Part shown: piece by piece, positions 33,950-44,282 of the stretch
Numbering within the stretch: position 1 is the stretch's first letter
Layout of the letters: the number at the start of each line of letters is the position of its first letter
Source: Ceratotherium simum simum
Taxonomy: Eukaryota > Chordata > Mammalia > Perissodactyla > Rhinocerotidae
Reading direction: 5' to 3'
Assembly: GCF_000283155.1 (NCBI RefSeq)
Contig: NW_004454195.1
Location: 4,598,569 to 4,662,568, forward strand
DNA: 64,000 nucleotides
Notes under the pieces: model-generated
Databases searched by the model: none
What the model was told of the DNA's origin: nothing
What the model saw: the letters and a program-made list of their open reading frames with translations, nothing else
Position numbers and translations under genes: made by a program

Positions 33950-34790
33950 GCGAGTTCAATTCGCTGGGCCAGTTTCTATCTATTCCTTGCACATAAACAG
34001 ACCTGGAGCAGCTGTCCCAGCCCCTCGCCCTGGCTCTCTGGCTGCTGCTGTCAGGCACTACCTCTCATCTCGCCCTGGGCTGGGCAGGGGCAGCATCTAA
34101 GACTTCAGGACATACAAAGGTTCGAGGCAAAGGGAGGAGGGCGCCAGAGAAGCCAGACACTCCTTTCTCTTCCAACCCACCTGCAGCGGCCTCCTAAGCT
34201 TCACCCAATGCCCACCTCACAGCCTCACTTTCCAAAAACCCCTAAGGCTACTTTTCTTCTGTTCTGGCAACCAGTCCTCAGTGGTACTAGAAGGCTGGGG
34301 TTTTACTAAAACAAAGGGTAATTTTTACTTTAAACAATGGTGTCTGGGCATAGCCTGCTGTTAGCTTTCATTAACTAATGAATTCATCTCTGTCCCTGGT
34401 TGAAACTGATGATGAAGAGGGGAAGGAGGAGGCAAAAGCCCCAGACTGCTCTGTGTTCGCTGGAAGGACGGCAAAACAAGAAAACTGAGATGGAGGAGGA
34501 AAGGAGCCCTAGTTTCTAAAAGCCACGCAAGTGAGAACTGGAAGTTTGATAGCAGGCCAGTGGGGTAGAAGAGAAAGGAAGTTGCCTTGGAAGTCAGATG
34601 GGCCCCGGGAGTGTGTGTGTGAGTTGGTGGGCCTGGGCGTGGGCGTGGGTGAGCGAGGGCAGGAGGGCTGGAATTTGTGGACAGATGGCGCTCCCCCACC
34701 AGCTCTCCTCTTAACCCCCACTTTGCCTCTCTTACACTTTCACACGTGATCCTCTGTCCCTTCTTCTTAGCTGACCCACTGGAAACTACC
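33950..34790. promoter_or_regulatory. GC-rich unique block, candidate cis-regulatory element
   Basis: A GC-rich, repeat-free block in AT-rich surroundings between two polypurine tracts. It includes a canonical G-quadruplex motif (34629-34649) and an EGR1-type site (34637-34645). A 143-codon minus frame (34361-34792) and 157-codon plus frame overlap it, but both are rich in Ser/Pro/Leu and lack family motifs, as expected by chance in GC-rich DNA. No CpG island of normal length is present. Confidence 0.3.
34629..34649 (+). promoter_or_regulatory. G-quadruplex motif overlapping an EGR1-type site
   Basis: Four GGG runs (34629, 34635, 34641, 34647) are separated by three 3-nt loops (CCT, CGT, CGT), a strict G3N3 pattern. 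GCGTGGGCG at 34637-34645 equals the EGR1 consensus. The match is direct; folding and binding are inference. Confidence 0.7.
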
Positions 34791-34864
34791 AAAGCATGTG
34801 TCCCCAGTTTTCTAAGGCAGTCTCGATTTTAAATATTTGTTCTACTGGCCCTACAAACAAGAAT

Positions 34865-35125
34865 AGCAAAAGCCAGCATACGGGGCTATGGTGTCAGACT
34901 GCCCGGTTTTGAATCTCTGCTTTGCCACTTTTTTACTGAGCGATCTTCCTTAACCTTCTAAGTCTCAGTTTCTTGTCTGTAAATTGGCCACAATAGTATA
35001 CTGGATTGTTTTGAGAATTAAAAGTGATAATACGATAAACAGCTTAGAAGAGTATCCACGTCTGCTAATATCGAATAGTGTCTAATTAGTATCTAATCGT
35101 AATAGTAAACTCTCAATAAATATTA
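34865..35125 (+). mobile_element. MIR SINE
   Basis: 'GGGGCTATGGTGTCAGACTGCCCGG', 'CTGCTTTGCCACTTTTTTACTGAGCGATC', 'GTCTCAGTTTCTTGTCTGTAAATTGG', 'TAAACTCTCAATAAATATT'. Near complete. Confidence 0.82.
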
Positions 35126-35969
35126 AACTTATTTTGCTCGTAATTTTCATTACTACACAAGTAGTTACTTTACATACATTATCTCTAATCCTCACAACTC
35201 AGGAAGGGATAAAATGTCTTAGAAACTCAAGACATTGGTAACAAAACAACATCTCCCAGATAGCCTCTTGTACCAAGAAAATGGTCCAAAAATCTTTTGT
35301 CACACTACTTATCCCCAGTTTAAAATGAGAAAATGTGGCTATGGTACCCAGAGCTCTCTTAATCTTCTCCCATGCTCTCCCTGCTCCTCCTTCAAACTTC
35401 AGTCCCAGGCTGCCATGAGAGAGGCTGGATGACTACTTAGTCCAATGTCCCTGGGAAACAGGGAAGGAGGTGCCCCTCTCCCTCTGTAACGGCAGGGTGA
35501 GGTGAGCAGCAGGAAGCAGGTGGGAGGGGATGGGGTACCACAGCCCCAATGTGCAAAGTTGGAATTCTATTGCTTTCTGAAAAAAATCTAGTTATATATG
35601 GTTGGATTCTATAGTACTAATACGATCCTGTGCTAAACCTTAGGTACATAGTGGATATAATCGGCTTTTATGTGCTAGCCCAAGGACATAATAACTATGC
35701 AAATCGATGTTTGAATTAGAAAAAGGTGTTCCAAAGTTTCAAAGAATATTCTTAGCAGTGACCTCTTAGTACACAACTGGTACATAAATTGCCCACTTCC
35801 TGTATGATTTTAAATCAGTCTTAGTCATTTCCCTCCTAAGAATCTATAGCAGATCTTCACAGTCAAATCAACGCTAGTTAAGCCTTAGTAATGATCTGTT
35901 TTGACCTTACGGGACTGCAAAGCTATCAGCCTCAGGAGGCAGGTGCTCCGTCAGCAATTTAAAACCTTC
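35126..35969. other. unique sequence, possible MIR scrap at start
   Basis: 'TACATACATTATCTCTAATCCTCACAACTCAGG' at 35173-35205 resembles a MIR core. The rest is unassigned. Confidence 0.35.
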
Positions 35970-36115
35970 CTCTAGCATAATTCTTTTCACTTTGTATCAT
36001 GTTCATTGGTTTGTCTTTCCCAAGAGACTGAGTCAGGTCATAGTCCCCCAGAGCCTAGCAAGGTCCATCTCCCAGTAGGTGCTCAAGAATCTTTGTTTAA
36101 TGGATAAATTAATAA
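35970..36115 (+). mobile_element. L2 LINE 3' end
   Basis: 'TTTGTATCATGTTCATTGGTTTGTC', 'CAGAGCCTAGCAAGGTCCATCTCCCAGTAGGTGCTCAAGAATCTTTGTTTAATGGATAAAT': a plus-strand L2 3' end. Confidence 0.65.
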
Positions 36116-36157
36116 AAGTTATAAGTGAAGAGAGAGATTTCAACTTTGATTAAATGT

Positions 36158-36277
36158 GGAAGGAAGGGAAGGAGGAAGGGAGGAAGAAAGAAAGGAAAGA
36201 AGGAAGGGAGGAGGAGAGAGGATGGCAGGAAGAAAGGAAGGATTGGAGGAAACAAGGAAGGAAGGGAGGAAGGAGGA
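36158..36277. repeat. GGAA polypurine tract (second)
   Basis: About 120 bp, nearly all purine on the plus strand, with GGAAGGGA, GGAAGAAA and GGAGGA variants. It is 2.6 kb from the first tract, on the same strand. Basic frames here are artefacts. Confidence 0.96.
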
Positions 36278-36364
36278 CAGACTATGGAAGTAGTTACCTC
36301 TCTAATATAGCAGAGTTTACTTGCCCATCTATGAGCTGGATTTAAGAGTCCCAACTCTAAGATT

Positions 36365-36860
36365 CTACGAATTATTGAATACTTATTATGGGTTTAGCAC
36401 TCTGATGTCATTACTAGAGGAAAGGGAAAGTGAGGAGAGGTTAGCAAATAGACATTAGTCACAAAAGTTATCCTAAGGTGCTTACAATTTAAGTGGAGAA
36501 CTAAGACTAACACATGAAACAATCAAAGGACAATACATCCTAGCACATAATTAGGTTCTAAATTACTTGTTACAGAGGAAATTATGAGGTCAGAAGGAAG
36601 GACCAGTAGTGTGAGCTGGAGGAATCAGGCAAGACTTCTATGAGATTTGAGACTTGGGCTGCCTCCTGGAAGGATAAAGAGGAAGAGCCCCAATCTCAAT
36701 AAAGACAAAGGCAGAGATGAGTCTGTTCACGGATCAGTGAGACCAATTTGGCCAGGGAGAGAAATTGGCAAGGTGGGGCCAAATTACTGGTAGCCTTGGA
36801 AGTCAGCCCAAGGCATTTTTACACAGGATGTGGTAGCAAATAGAAGCAGCCTGGGAGGGT
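36365..36860 (-). mobile_element. L2 LINE fragment, minus strand
   Basis: Reversed L2: 'TTATTGAATACTTATTATGGGTTTAGCACTCTG', 'GTGCTTACAATTTAAGTGGAG', 'CAGGCAAGACTTCTATGAGATTTGAG', 'GGCCAAATTACTGGTAGCCTTGG'. Highly diverged. Confidence 0.55.
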
Positions 36861-38909
36861 TTTCTGGCGGGACTCACTCCCCATTATTTCTTTTCCTCTT
36901 CTCAATGAATGAGGTGACTTGCATTGGCTAGAATCACCCTGTGGGTGATGAATTTCTGAGAATGTGGCAGATGAAAGCGGTGGTGGCAGCTCCAGGCATC
37001 TCATTCTGGTTCCCAGATGGTGGTAAATCTAGGCCAGGAAGCGTCACTATTTCCCTAAATTCTGTGACTTCACAGAAGTTGCAGGAAATAGGGTGGAGAC
37101 GAGAATAAAGAACTTTCCTCTACAGTCTCAGAAGGTGGTATTTTACAAGAGGCATAAGGTGCTGGCATCAATCAGAGATGTTTTCCAACTGTATGCCACT
37201 TCTCATGATAAATAAGAAACTCATCAGAGAAGTATCCTCTTGGCAAACAACCCAATGTTGGGTGATACTAACTTCCATCTTTCTAGACCATCGAGATTTT
37301 ATATAGATAGGTAAGTATGTGTTTTTTCTTTGTGTCTGAAGACAAACCCTTGATGGATTATAAAATAATGGCTATCCATGAAAATAAATTTGCCACAAAA
37401 TTTGAGCTATTATTATAATATCCTGATTATCTCAGAATAATAACTATTTGGAGCCATTGTGGTATTTATAAAGTATCAGGGCTTTAACAAAATGAAAATA
37501 TGCTATAAAATAAATACCCTTCAGATTTTATGCAACTAATCGATTTGAATAAAATAAATCTTAATTAAGTTTACATAGGCAGATTAATTCTACCTAGCTA
37601 TGTTTTCATATTTTGTTATTAACCACGTTTTTCTTTTGTATCTCATTGAAATTAACCCTATTCAATTTAGATAATAAAAGAAGGCTATAAATGCTTTAAA
37701 TTTCTATGCATTAAATATGAAATATTATCCAAATTTTTTAAAAAGACATATATTTGGAAATATACTATGAAACAAGAGGAAATAATTTTATGGAACTAAT
37801 TTTATGTTATTTTGAAATTATACTTGAGATCAGAGAAACCATATGTAATTGTGCCTGTCTATTGTATGTCTGTGGTCCTACTGTGTTTGTCTATATCTCC
37901 ACAGACTAGTCTTAGGATGATTTCTTATAAGAACAATAAAAGAGATCTTCTACCAACGAATAAGGTAGCAAGAAAATGTTTGGGGAAAAACGTTGAGAAG
38001 CAAGTCTGATCTTTTGTTTTATATACCAATGAATAATCACAACAGTTTTAATTAATGTACCTTCTGCAGCCTAAAAACATTTTAAATCACATTTTCAACA
38101 AACATAAAGTAAGGATCATTGCTTACAAAATCCATTTTGCAGGTAGAAAAACTGACAGCAAGAATAAATGACTTGTTTAAAGACAGATTTTATCTGTCAA
38201 TAACAGATAAAATCAAGTCGAGCTGTCTTGACTTTAAGCTCAAAGTACTTATTAACCCTCATTATGTCCAGGATGTTACCCACCACTGGGCAAAGCTCAG
38301 TCAGCATTCTGGAGATGGCTGTTAGGGCAAGAAGATTCATGAATGACGCAACACCAAGGAAAATACACACAAAGAAGAGGAGCTCATTCTCTCCGAGGAA
38401 GAAGCAGACTCAGCTACACTAGCTACACAAGGGTTATTCTGTGACCCATTTTAATTCTCTAACTGATAGTCTTGAATGAAAAACAGTCTCTTCACAGGGA
38501 AGAAAGGCCATCGCTGAGGGTTCTTTCATCCTCTTTGTTGCACACAGTTCTATTAAGCGGTGTTATAATAGGATTCATCTGAAAACCTAATGCTTGGTTG
38601 AGAATTTTAATTAATCCAACATTGTGATAAATTGGTAATTAGGATGTTTGCCATTTCACATAATGTATTTAACAATCAACATATCCTGAATATAATTTTT
38701 TTTTGATAAATCAAAGAACACGGCATGTGGTCAGTCATGACTTTAGTTCTCATTGTGCAATTCTTGAGGTGCAAATGTACCCACACAAGATCGGCATGAA
38801 GTGACTAAACAGAAATGCCTGAGTTCTATCTGCCCTTTCCAACACCGCAGCAAGCAAGGGGACACAGTCGACAGAGAGAAGGCATCATGCATGGGTGCGC
38901 GTATGCACT
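36861..38909. other. about 2 kb repeat-poor, very AT-rich unique sequence
   Basis: No gene or transposon recognised. 37300-37800 is extremely AT-rich. Frames at 37812-38422 have no domain. Confidence 0.4.
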
Positions 38910-39107
38910 CAAATTCATTCAACAATGGGTGCTGACTTTGTGTCAGTCACTGTGTTAGGCAATGACACAGATTTACGGCTGTGAGTGTAATAGATATGGT
39001 CCCTGCCTTTCTAGAACTTACATTCTAGCTAGGGAGACAACCAGGTATCTAAACTGTCAACAAGCAAAACAAGGCAGCATTTTGCAGGAGATACTGGAGA
39101 AAAGAGA
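38910..39107 (-). mobile_element. L2 LINE fragment, minus strand
   Basis: Reversed L2 3' end: 'ATTCATTCAACAATGGGTGCTGACTTTGTGTCAGTCACTGTGTTAGGC', then 'CCCTGCCTTTCTAGAACTTACATTCTAG'. The LTR that follows at 39113 ends it. Confidence 0.75.
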
Positions 39108-39486
39108 GCCATTGTCTTAGCCTGCTTAGGCTGCTATATATATAACAGAATACCATAGACTGGGTGGCTTAAACAACAAATATTTCTCACAGTTCTGAAG
39201 GTTGGAAGTCCAAGATCAAGGTGCCAGCAGATCCAGTGTCTGGTGGGAGTCCTCTTCCTGATCTGCAGACAGCAGTCTTCTTGTTGTATCCTCACATGAC
39301 AGACAGAGCAAGTTCTAGTCACTTTTCTTCTTATAAGGACACTAATCCCCTCATGGAGACCCCACCTTCATGACCTCATCTTAACCAATTACCTCCCAAA
39401 TGCCCCATCTCCTAATACCATTGGGGGTTAGGATTTCAACATATGAATTTTGGGGGGGACATGAACATGTGGTCCATAATAGCCAT
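39108..39486 (-). mobile_element. Solo LTR, ERVL-MaLR type, minus strand, with 5-bp TSD
   Basis: Body 39113-39481. The reverse of the family at 11616: 'GACTGGGTGGCTTAAACAAC', 'CACAGTTCTGAAGGTTGGAAGTCCAAGATCAAGGTG', 'CATATGAATTTTGGGGGGGACA'. Flanked by GCCAT at 39108-39112 and 39482-39486, a perfect 5-bp duplication. Confidence 0.85.
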
Positions 39487-39838
39487 CTAGACCTACACTG
39501 TCTAACAAGATAGCCACCAGCCACATGTGGCTACTGAGCCCTTGAAGTGAAGCTCATCCAAATTGAGATGTTCTGTCAGCGTAAAATACATACCAGATTT
39601 CAAAGACTTAGTATGCAAAAAAAGTATGCAAAATATCTCATGAATAATTTTTTATATTGTTATGTGTTGAAATGATAAGATTTGGATATACTGGGTTAAA
39701 TAAAAAATATCATTAAAATTTATTTTGCTAGTTTCTTTTTACTTTTGTTTAATGTAGCTACCAGAAAATTTAAAATTACTTCTGTGGCTCGCACTTATGT
39801 CTTGTATTATACTTGTGTTGGACAGTGGTGGTCTAGCC
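39485..39838. mobile_element. hAT-type DNA transposon (non-autonomous)
   Basis: Ends 'CTACACTGTCTAACA' (about 39493) and 'TGTTGGACAGTGGTG' (to 39830) are imperfect inverted repeats. The start reads 'GATAGCCACCAGCCACATGTGGCTACTGAGC', a known mammal-wide MER family of the hAT group that I will not name more closely. The 8-bp flanks ATCTAGAC (39485) and GTCTAGCC (39831) match at six of eight positions. Confidence 0.75.
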
Positions 39839-40069
39839 TGGTGGTTCTCAAATGGGGTGACTTTGGCCCCCAGGGGACATTTGGCAATGTCTGGAGACAT
39901 TTTTTGTTTGTCACAACTGGAGGGAGTAGGTGCTACTGGCATCTAGTTGGTAGAGGCCTGGGATGCTGCTAAACATCTTAAAATGTACAGGATAGCCTTC
40001 TCCTCTATAATAAAAAATTACCTGCCCAAAATGTCAGTAGTGCCAAAGTTGAGAAATTTTGATCTAAAG
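39839..40069 (+). mobile_element. MER5A-type hAT DNA transposon
   Basis: 'GGTGGTTCTCAAA' at the left and 'GTTGAGAAATTTTG' at the right (to 40061) bound 'GGCAATGTCTGGAGACATTTTTTG' and 'GGGATGCTGCTAAACATC'. It is the same family and orientation as the copy at 21897. It directly abuts the preceding hAT element. Confidence 0.9.
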
Positions 40070-41519
40070 AAATCAATTAAGAAAGTATAAAAAGAGCTTA
40101 AAGTGAACAACTGAATAATCTATAAATCTATGTCTGTATAATGGAATATATATGATACAGCAATCTATAATCAATAAATTACCATTTGCAATATAAAAGG
40201 CCCAAGGCTAGAAGCATCCCATGCATGTGGCATGGGACAAAAGAGCAGACCAGCTCAGATCACTCCTTCAGATCCCTGGTTGTCACGTCACCAGCTTGTT
40301 GGTGAGGAAGAACTGGTATTCTCAGAACCCTTAGTAGATAGCTTGAAGTTTATGGCACACACTCATGAGTATGAGTATTCACAACAGATCTCATTAGGTC
40401 CGAAGTTAAAGACCTTGTTACTTATAATTCAGAGTAGTTGGAACCTTCCATCAAGATTTTAGAGTTCAAAATGAGCAGTCAGGTAAGTGGTTCATCTCAA
40501 TGAAGTTTATTTCTGTCTGAATGTGCCATGTGTTTTAGAGAAGTTAAGAAATCGGCTGAAATCAGTCCCAATCCTGTAACATTCTGGAAACTGCTTTTCT
40601 TTTGAAGGTATGCGTGATTGCAACTGGTTCACTTGCCTTGTGTTTTTTCTTACTCCACTGTAATCAAGAGTTCTGATTATTTCAGCTTTTTGGTTGTTTG
40701 GATTTTAGCAAGGAGGTGTAACCATACTTGGATGTGAGGCATGACATATTTGAAGTTGCAGGATCAAAGGGTTTTGGAACTTTAGCTAAATATTTGGAAC
40801 CCCTACTTCTCTATTTCCAACCTTATGCCAGAGAGAAGCCCAGTGCTTATCACTGAAGTTCTTCACAAGTAACTGCAGGACGTTCCCTTCTTTGGGCCCC
40901 AGAGATGGAAACCTCCACTCCTTCCCCGCTCCACATTGTCTCATCTGAAAACTATAATTCTTTGATCCTCCAGATCTGCAGGCCCTGCTCACCTAAACCT
41001 CTCCTTCTCAAAGCACAACTGTTGCTTTGAGATTTAGATAAATGAAGTTTTCTTATTCACGCATTAGCATTTTTAGTTCCAGGCCACCTCAGGTTATTTC
41101 TTAAGCAGGCAGAAAGTGGTGTTCCCTTAAATTCACAATCTTCAAAATTTAGGCAAAAATAAGGCTCCACTTTGAAGCAAAAATACATTGGTTAGTGATC
41201 GGGTGAAATAAAATTATCTTGTTATAGAAACCACTTAAGGAAGAACAGGATTGGTCTGCAAATACTGTGCTGCATCATTAAACCGCAGGAAGGAAAAAAG
41301 GAAACCACATTACTTTACATAACTTTCGTACCTCATATAACCTCCCAGGCCCTCCTCCTTTAGCCAGATTCAGCATCTGCCTCTAAAGCATAATAATTTT
41401 CTAGAGCAAAACACATCTAGAAAAAGTTCCTATATTTTGGATAAACACAAACATAATTAATTTATATTCTAGGTCATAGGATGACTATGTTGAACAGCAG
41501 GGAAAATATCAGATTGAGT
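40070..41519. other. repeat-poor unique sequence
   Basis: No gene or transposon recognised. A perfect donor-like CAG/GTAAGT lies at 40480-40488, without a convincing matching acceptor. Frames at 40232-40462 and 40786-40992 lack domains. Confidence 0.35.
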
Positions 41520-41832
41520 TGGAATATGTCACAAATACTCCAGTTCTCTGTCTGGGGACATGGTAGGATTGCCTTTTCCTACCCTTTTGAATTTGGACAC
41601 AGCCATGTGAAAATGGCTAATGAAATATGAACAAAAGGGACATGTGTCACTTCTGGTCAGCTTTGAGAGGAAGTAATAGTGGCATCATATCAGTTTGGAT
41701 CTTCGAATGACTCAGATAACCACAGTCCTTCTGAAGACCCAACTTTGGATATGTAGCCTGAGATATTAAGTCACAGAGACTGGGATTTTTCATTACTGCA
41801 GCATACCCTAGTCTATCCTGACTAACAAACAC
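41520..41832 (+). mobile_element. LTR fragment, MaLR/MLT-like
   Basis: The 3' part is typical: 'TATTAAGTCACAGAGACTGGGATTTTTCATTACTGCAGCATACCCTAGTCTATCCTGACTAAC'. The 5' part contains 'CACAGCCATGTGAAAATGGC'. Old and diverged. Confidence 0.6.
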
Positions 41833-42854
41833 ACGACTTAATATCTGGTAACTTGTTTTTTACCGTCTATGCCTTTTCTAAATATTGTTTACTTCCTCCC
41901 AACCTAACAAGGGAGGGGGAATTTAATAAACACTTAAAAATAATAATTACAAAGAGAAAAATACATTTAAAGCACAGAGAGTAGTGTCAGGGAAGAAGAG
42001 AGTGATCATCTGACAACAGCCATTTTTACTGCCATTACGTGTGTGTGTGTGTATGTTTCATTTTGTTTGAAGTGCCACTTCACCATGCTGAATATGGGAA
42101 TTTGCTCCACTTTTTATCCATGCCAATTCAACAATGTTACCACTGAATAATTTTTAATGACCAATTTTTCCATGCCCTGATTTTGGTTGCAGCCAGTTTT
42201 CCATTATTTTTGATGTTTGTGGTCTTTATTTGACTCTAGAATGGAGACTACCAACTTGGAGGACACCTGCAGCATCTAAGACTCTGCATCCAGCTTTTCC
42301 ATGTGCTTTTTTTCAATTCTCCCACTGTGCACCAACCACAAGTATGCAAGCATGAAGACTGAATACTAATCCAAAGGGAAAATTGGGTTGGTTGTGGCAA
42401 CGCCTTAGCAGGAAATTCCTCCAGCCACCAGGGCATATGTTGAACACATGACTATTACTGATGGTGGCAGATGCTCTACCCCAGCTGACTATCAATAACT
42501 TGAAAGTTGAGCTATTTTTCTTTTTTGTTTCCACTTAGTTTGCAATTTTGTCAAAATGAAATGCGTACATAAATTTTAAAAATCAATCCTACAAGGCCTT
42601 TAATGAAAAAGTACAATCCTTTACTCTATCCCTCCTAACCCCTGATTGACACTCCACAGACATCCACTTTAAAATCTATTCACTGGTTTTGTCCTCATGT
42701 TTCTAAATAAACTGCTTCTGCTGTGTTTCTTGATTTTTCAGATTTACATAGATGTATCGATTTCCCATTATAGAACATAAAAACTTAGCTTTATTGCATT
42801 AACACCTTCCTGCAGACACACATGTTCACATATACACAATATCAAAAAAAATTT
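41833..42854. other. unique sequence with short (GT)n
   Basis: (GT)n occupies 42039-42053. The 73-codon minus frame at 42313-42534 has no support. No other features seen. Confidence 0.35.
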
Positions 42855-43330
42855 GCTGTGTAACGAATCACCCCAAAACATATTGGCTTAAAGCACCCAT
42901 TTATCTACTCACAGTTCTGTGGATCAGCAATTTGAACTGGACTGGCTGGACTGGGCAATCCTTCTGGTCTTGGCTGAGCTCATTCGTGCAGCTGTGGTCA
43001 GTTACCAGGTTGCCTAGGGGCTGGCTGGCCTAAGCGGCCTCAACGGGGGTGGCTCTTCCAAGCGCCATGTGGTCTTGCATCCTCCAGCAGGCTAAGCCAG
43101 GTTTGTTCACATACAGGACGGGCAGGGTGGAATGACGCAAGTAGAAGCACGTGAAGCTTCTCAAGGCTCAGGCTCGGAGCTGCTCTCTGGTACTCCCACT
43201 GCCTTCTCTCCCGAGGCCAGTTGGATTTGAGGGGAGGAGAAATAGACTCCACTTCTTGACAAGAGATGCTATAAAGTCACATTGAGAAGCATCCAAGGAG
43301 AGGAGAATTGTGGCTATTTTTTCCATTTAC
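42855..43330 (-). mobile_element. LTR, MaLR/MLT-like, minus strand
   Basis: Text in the known order: 'TGCTGTGTAACGAATCACCCCAAAACATATTGGCTTAAAGC', 'CACAGTTCTGTGGATCAGCAATTTG', 'GGCCAGTTGGATTTGAGGGGAGGAGAAATAGACTCCACTTCTTGA', 'CATCCAAGGAGAGGAGAATTGTGGCTATTTTTTCCATTTACCAC'. The GC-rich middle is part of the LTR and not a gene. Confidence 0.7.
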
Positions 43331-43659
43331 CACACACAAATAGTATATATACACACTGCACCTCTGCTCCCCGCCATTCTCTTTATATAGCCATATCATA
43401 TCATATATCACCAATTGAAGTTCAATCAGTATTCAGTATTCACCCTATTGTAATGATGGACATTTATTTGTAATTAGATCTCATAGTGAACTAGGATTAT
43501 ATTTTCTTTCTTATATAAGGATTTCTTCTCCCATCCTCAGAGTAAATAATTGTCTCATTTTGAGTTGTTTGCTTGGTTTATCTATAGACTTAACCACAAA
43601 TTTGGTTCCAAACTTCTGCAGTAAGTATACATTTGCTAAGAACAAGTACAGCAGATGAA
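43331..43659. other. unique sequence, nothing recognised
   Basis: AT-rich, no feature supported. Confidence 0.35.
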
Positions 43660-44272
43660 TTCTGTATCCTCCCCCACCCTAGACTCATCCCCTGGAGCCC
43701 CATGTCCTTCTATTCTCACCAGCACTGGGTGTTCTTTGGGCCTGCTACATAGTAATCACTCTGAGGTTCCCTGGCTACTTTCTTCTGTAGAGTATCCTGT
43801 TTCTTGGCTAATAGTGTCTTCTTTCTGAGTTTTCTCCCTATGTTGGAGGAGCATGTCCTGTAGTGGATTCCTGACAAACAGTGCACGGGAGGCAACTTTT
43901 TGAGACTTTGAATGACTGAAAATGCTGCCCCACCGGCAGACTTGTTTGACAGCCTGGGTGGGAATTCTGAGGAGGAAATTATTTTCTTCAGAATTGTTAA
44001 GGCATTGCCCTTCTACCTCCTGTTATTATTTTTAAGACCTCCGAGGCCATTCTGTTGTCTGATCCTTTCTCCATAACCAGGTTTTCTTCTCCAGAAGTTT
44101 TTAGAATCATCTCTACTTCTTTCATTCATGTTGTAGGTGCATCGACTCGTTCAATCTCGTAACTTTTCTACTTTATTCTGGGACTTCCGTTGGACATCCT
44201 TTGCAAATACTCTAATTTTCTCATCGTATTTTTTTCTTATTTTAAAACTGTTTTACTTTTATGAGGGTGTTT
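43660..44272 (-). mobile_element. possible old LINE fragment hosting the RPL5 retrocopy
   Basis: T-rich text such as 'CTCTACTTCTTTCATTCATG' and 'CTAATTTTCTCATCGTATTTTTTTC' resembles the reverse of an old L1/HAL1 ORF1 region. Similar T-rich text resumes after the pseudogene at 45255-45640, as if the retrocopy landed inside one element. The assignment is tentative. Confidence 0.3.
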
Positions 44273-44282
44273 GTTTTTTTTT

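Noticed and set aside
33836..34309. 157-codon plus frame
   Set aside because: It crosses from AT-rich into GC-rich unique DNA, has no recognisable domain, and lacks splice or promoter context. GC-rich DNA gives long frames by chance.
34361..34792. 143-codon minus frame
   Set aside because: Its Ser/Pro/Leu/His-rich composition is that of random GC-rich DNA read in frame. It includes the complement of the G-quadruplex as His/Thr/Pro runs.
40271..40488. Possible exon ending at a perfect CAG/GTAAGT donor (40480-40488)
   Set aside because: The best upstream acceptor has a poor pyrimidine tract, and there is no other coding signal. A single donor match is expected by chance in 64 kb.
42855..43330. 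GC-rich segment as a gene or CpG element
   Set aside because: The text matches a known MaLR/MLT-type LTR in reverse, which explains the GC-rich middle.
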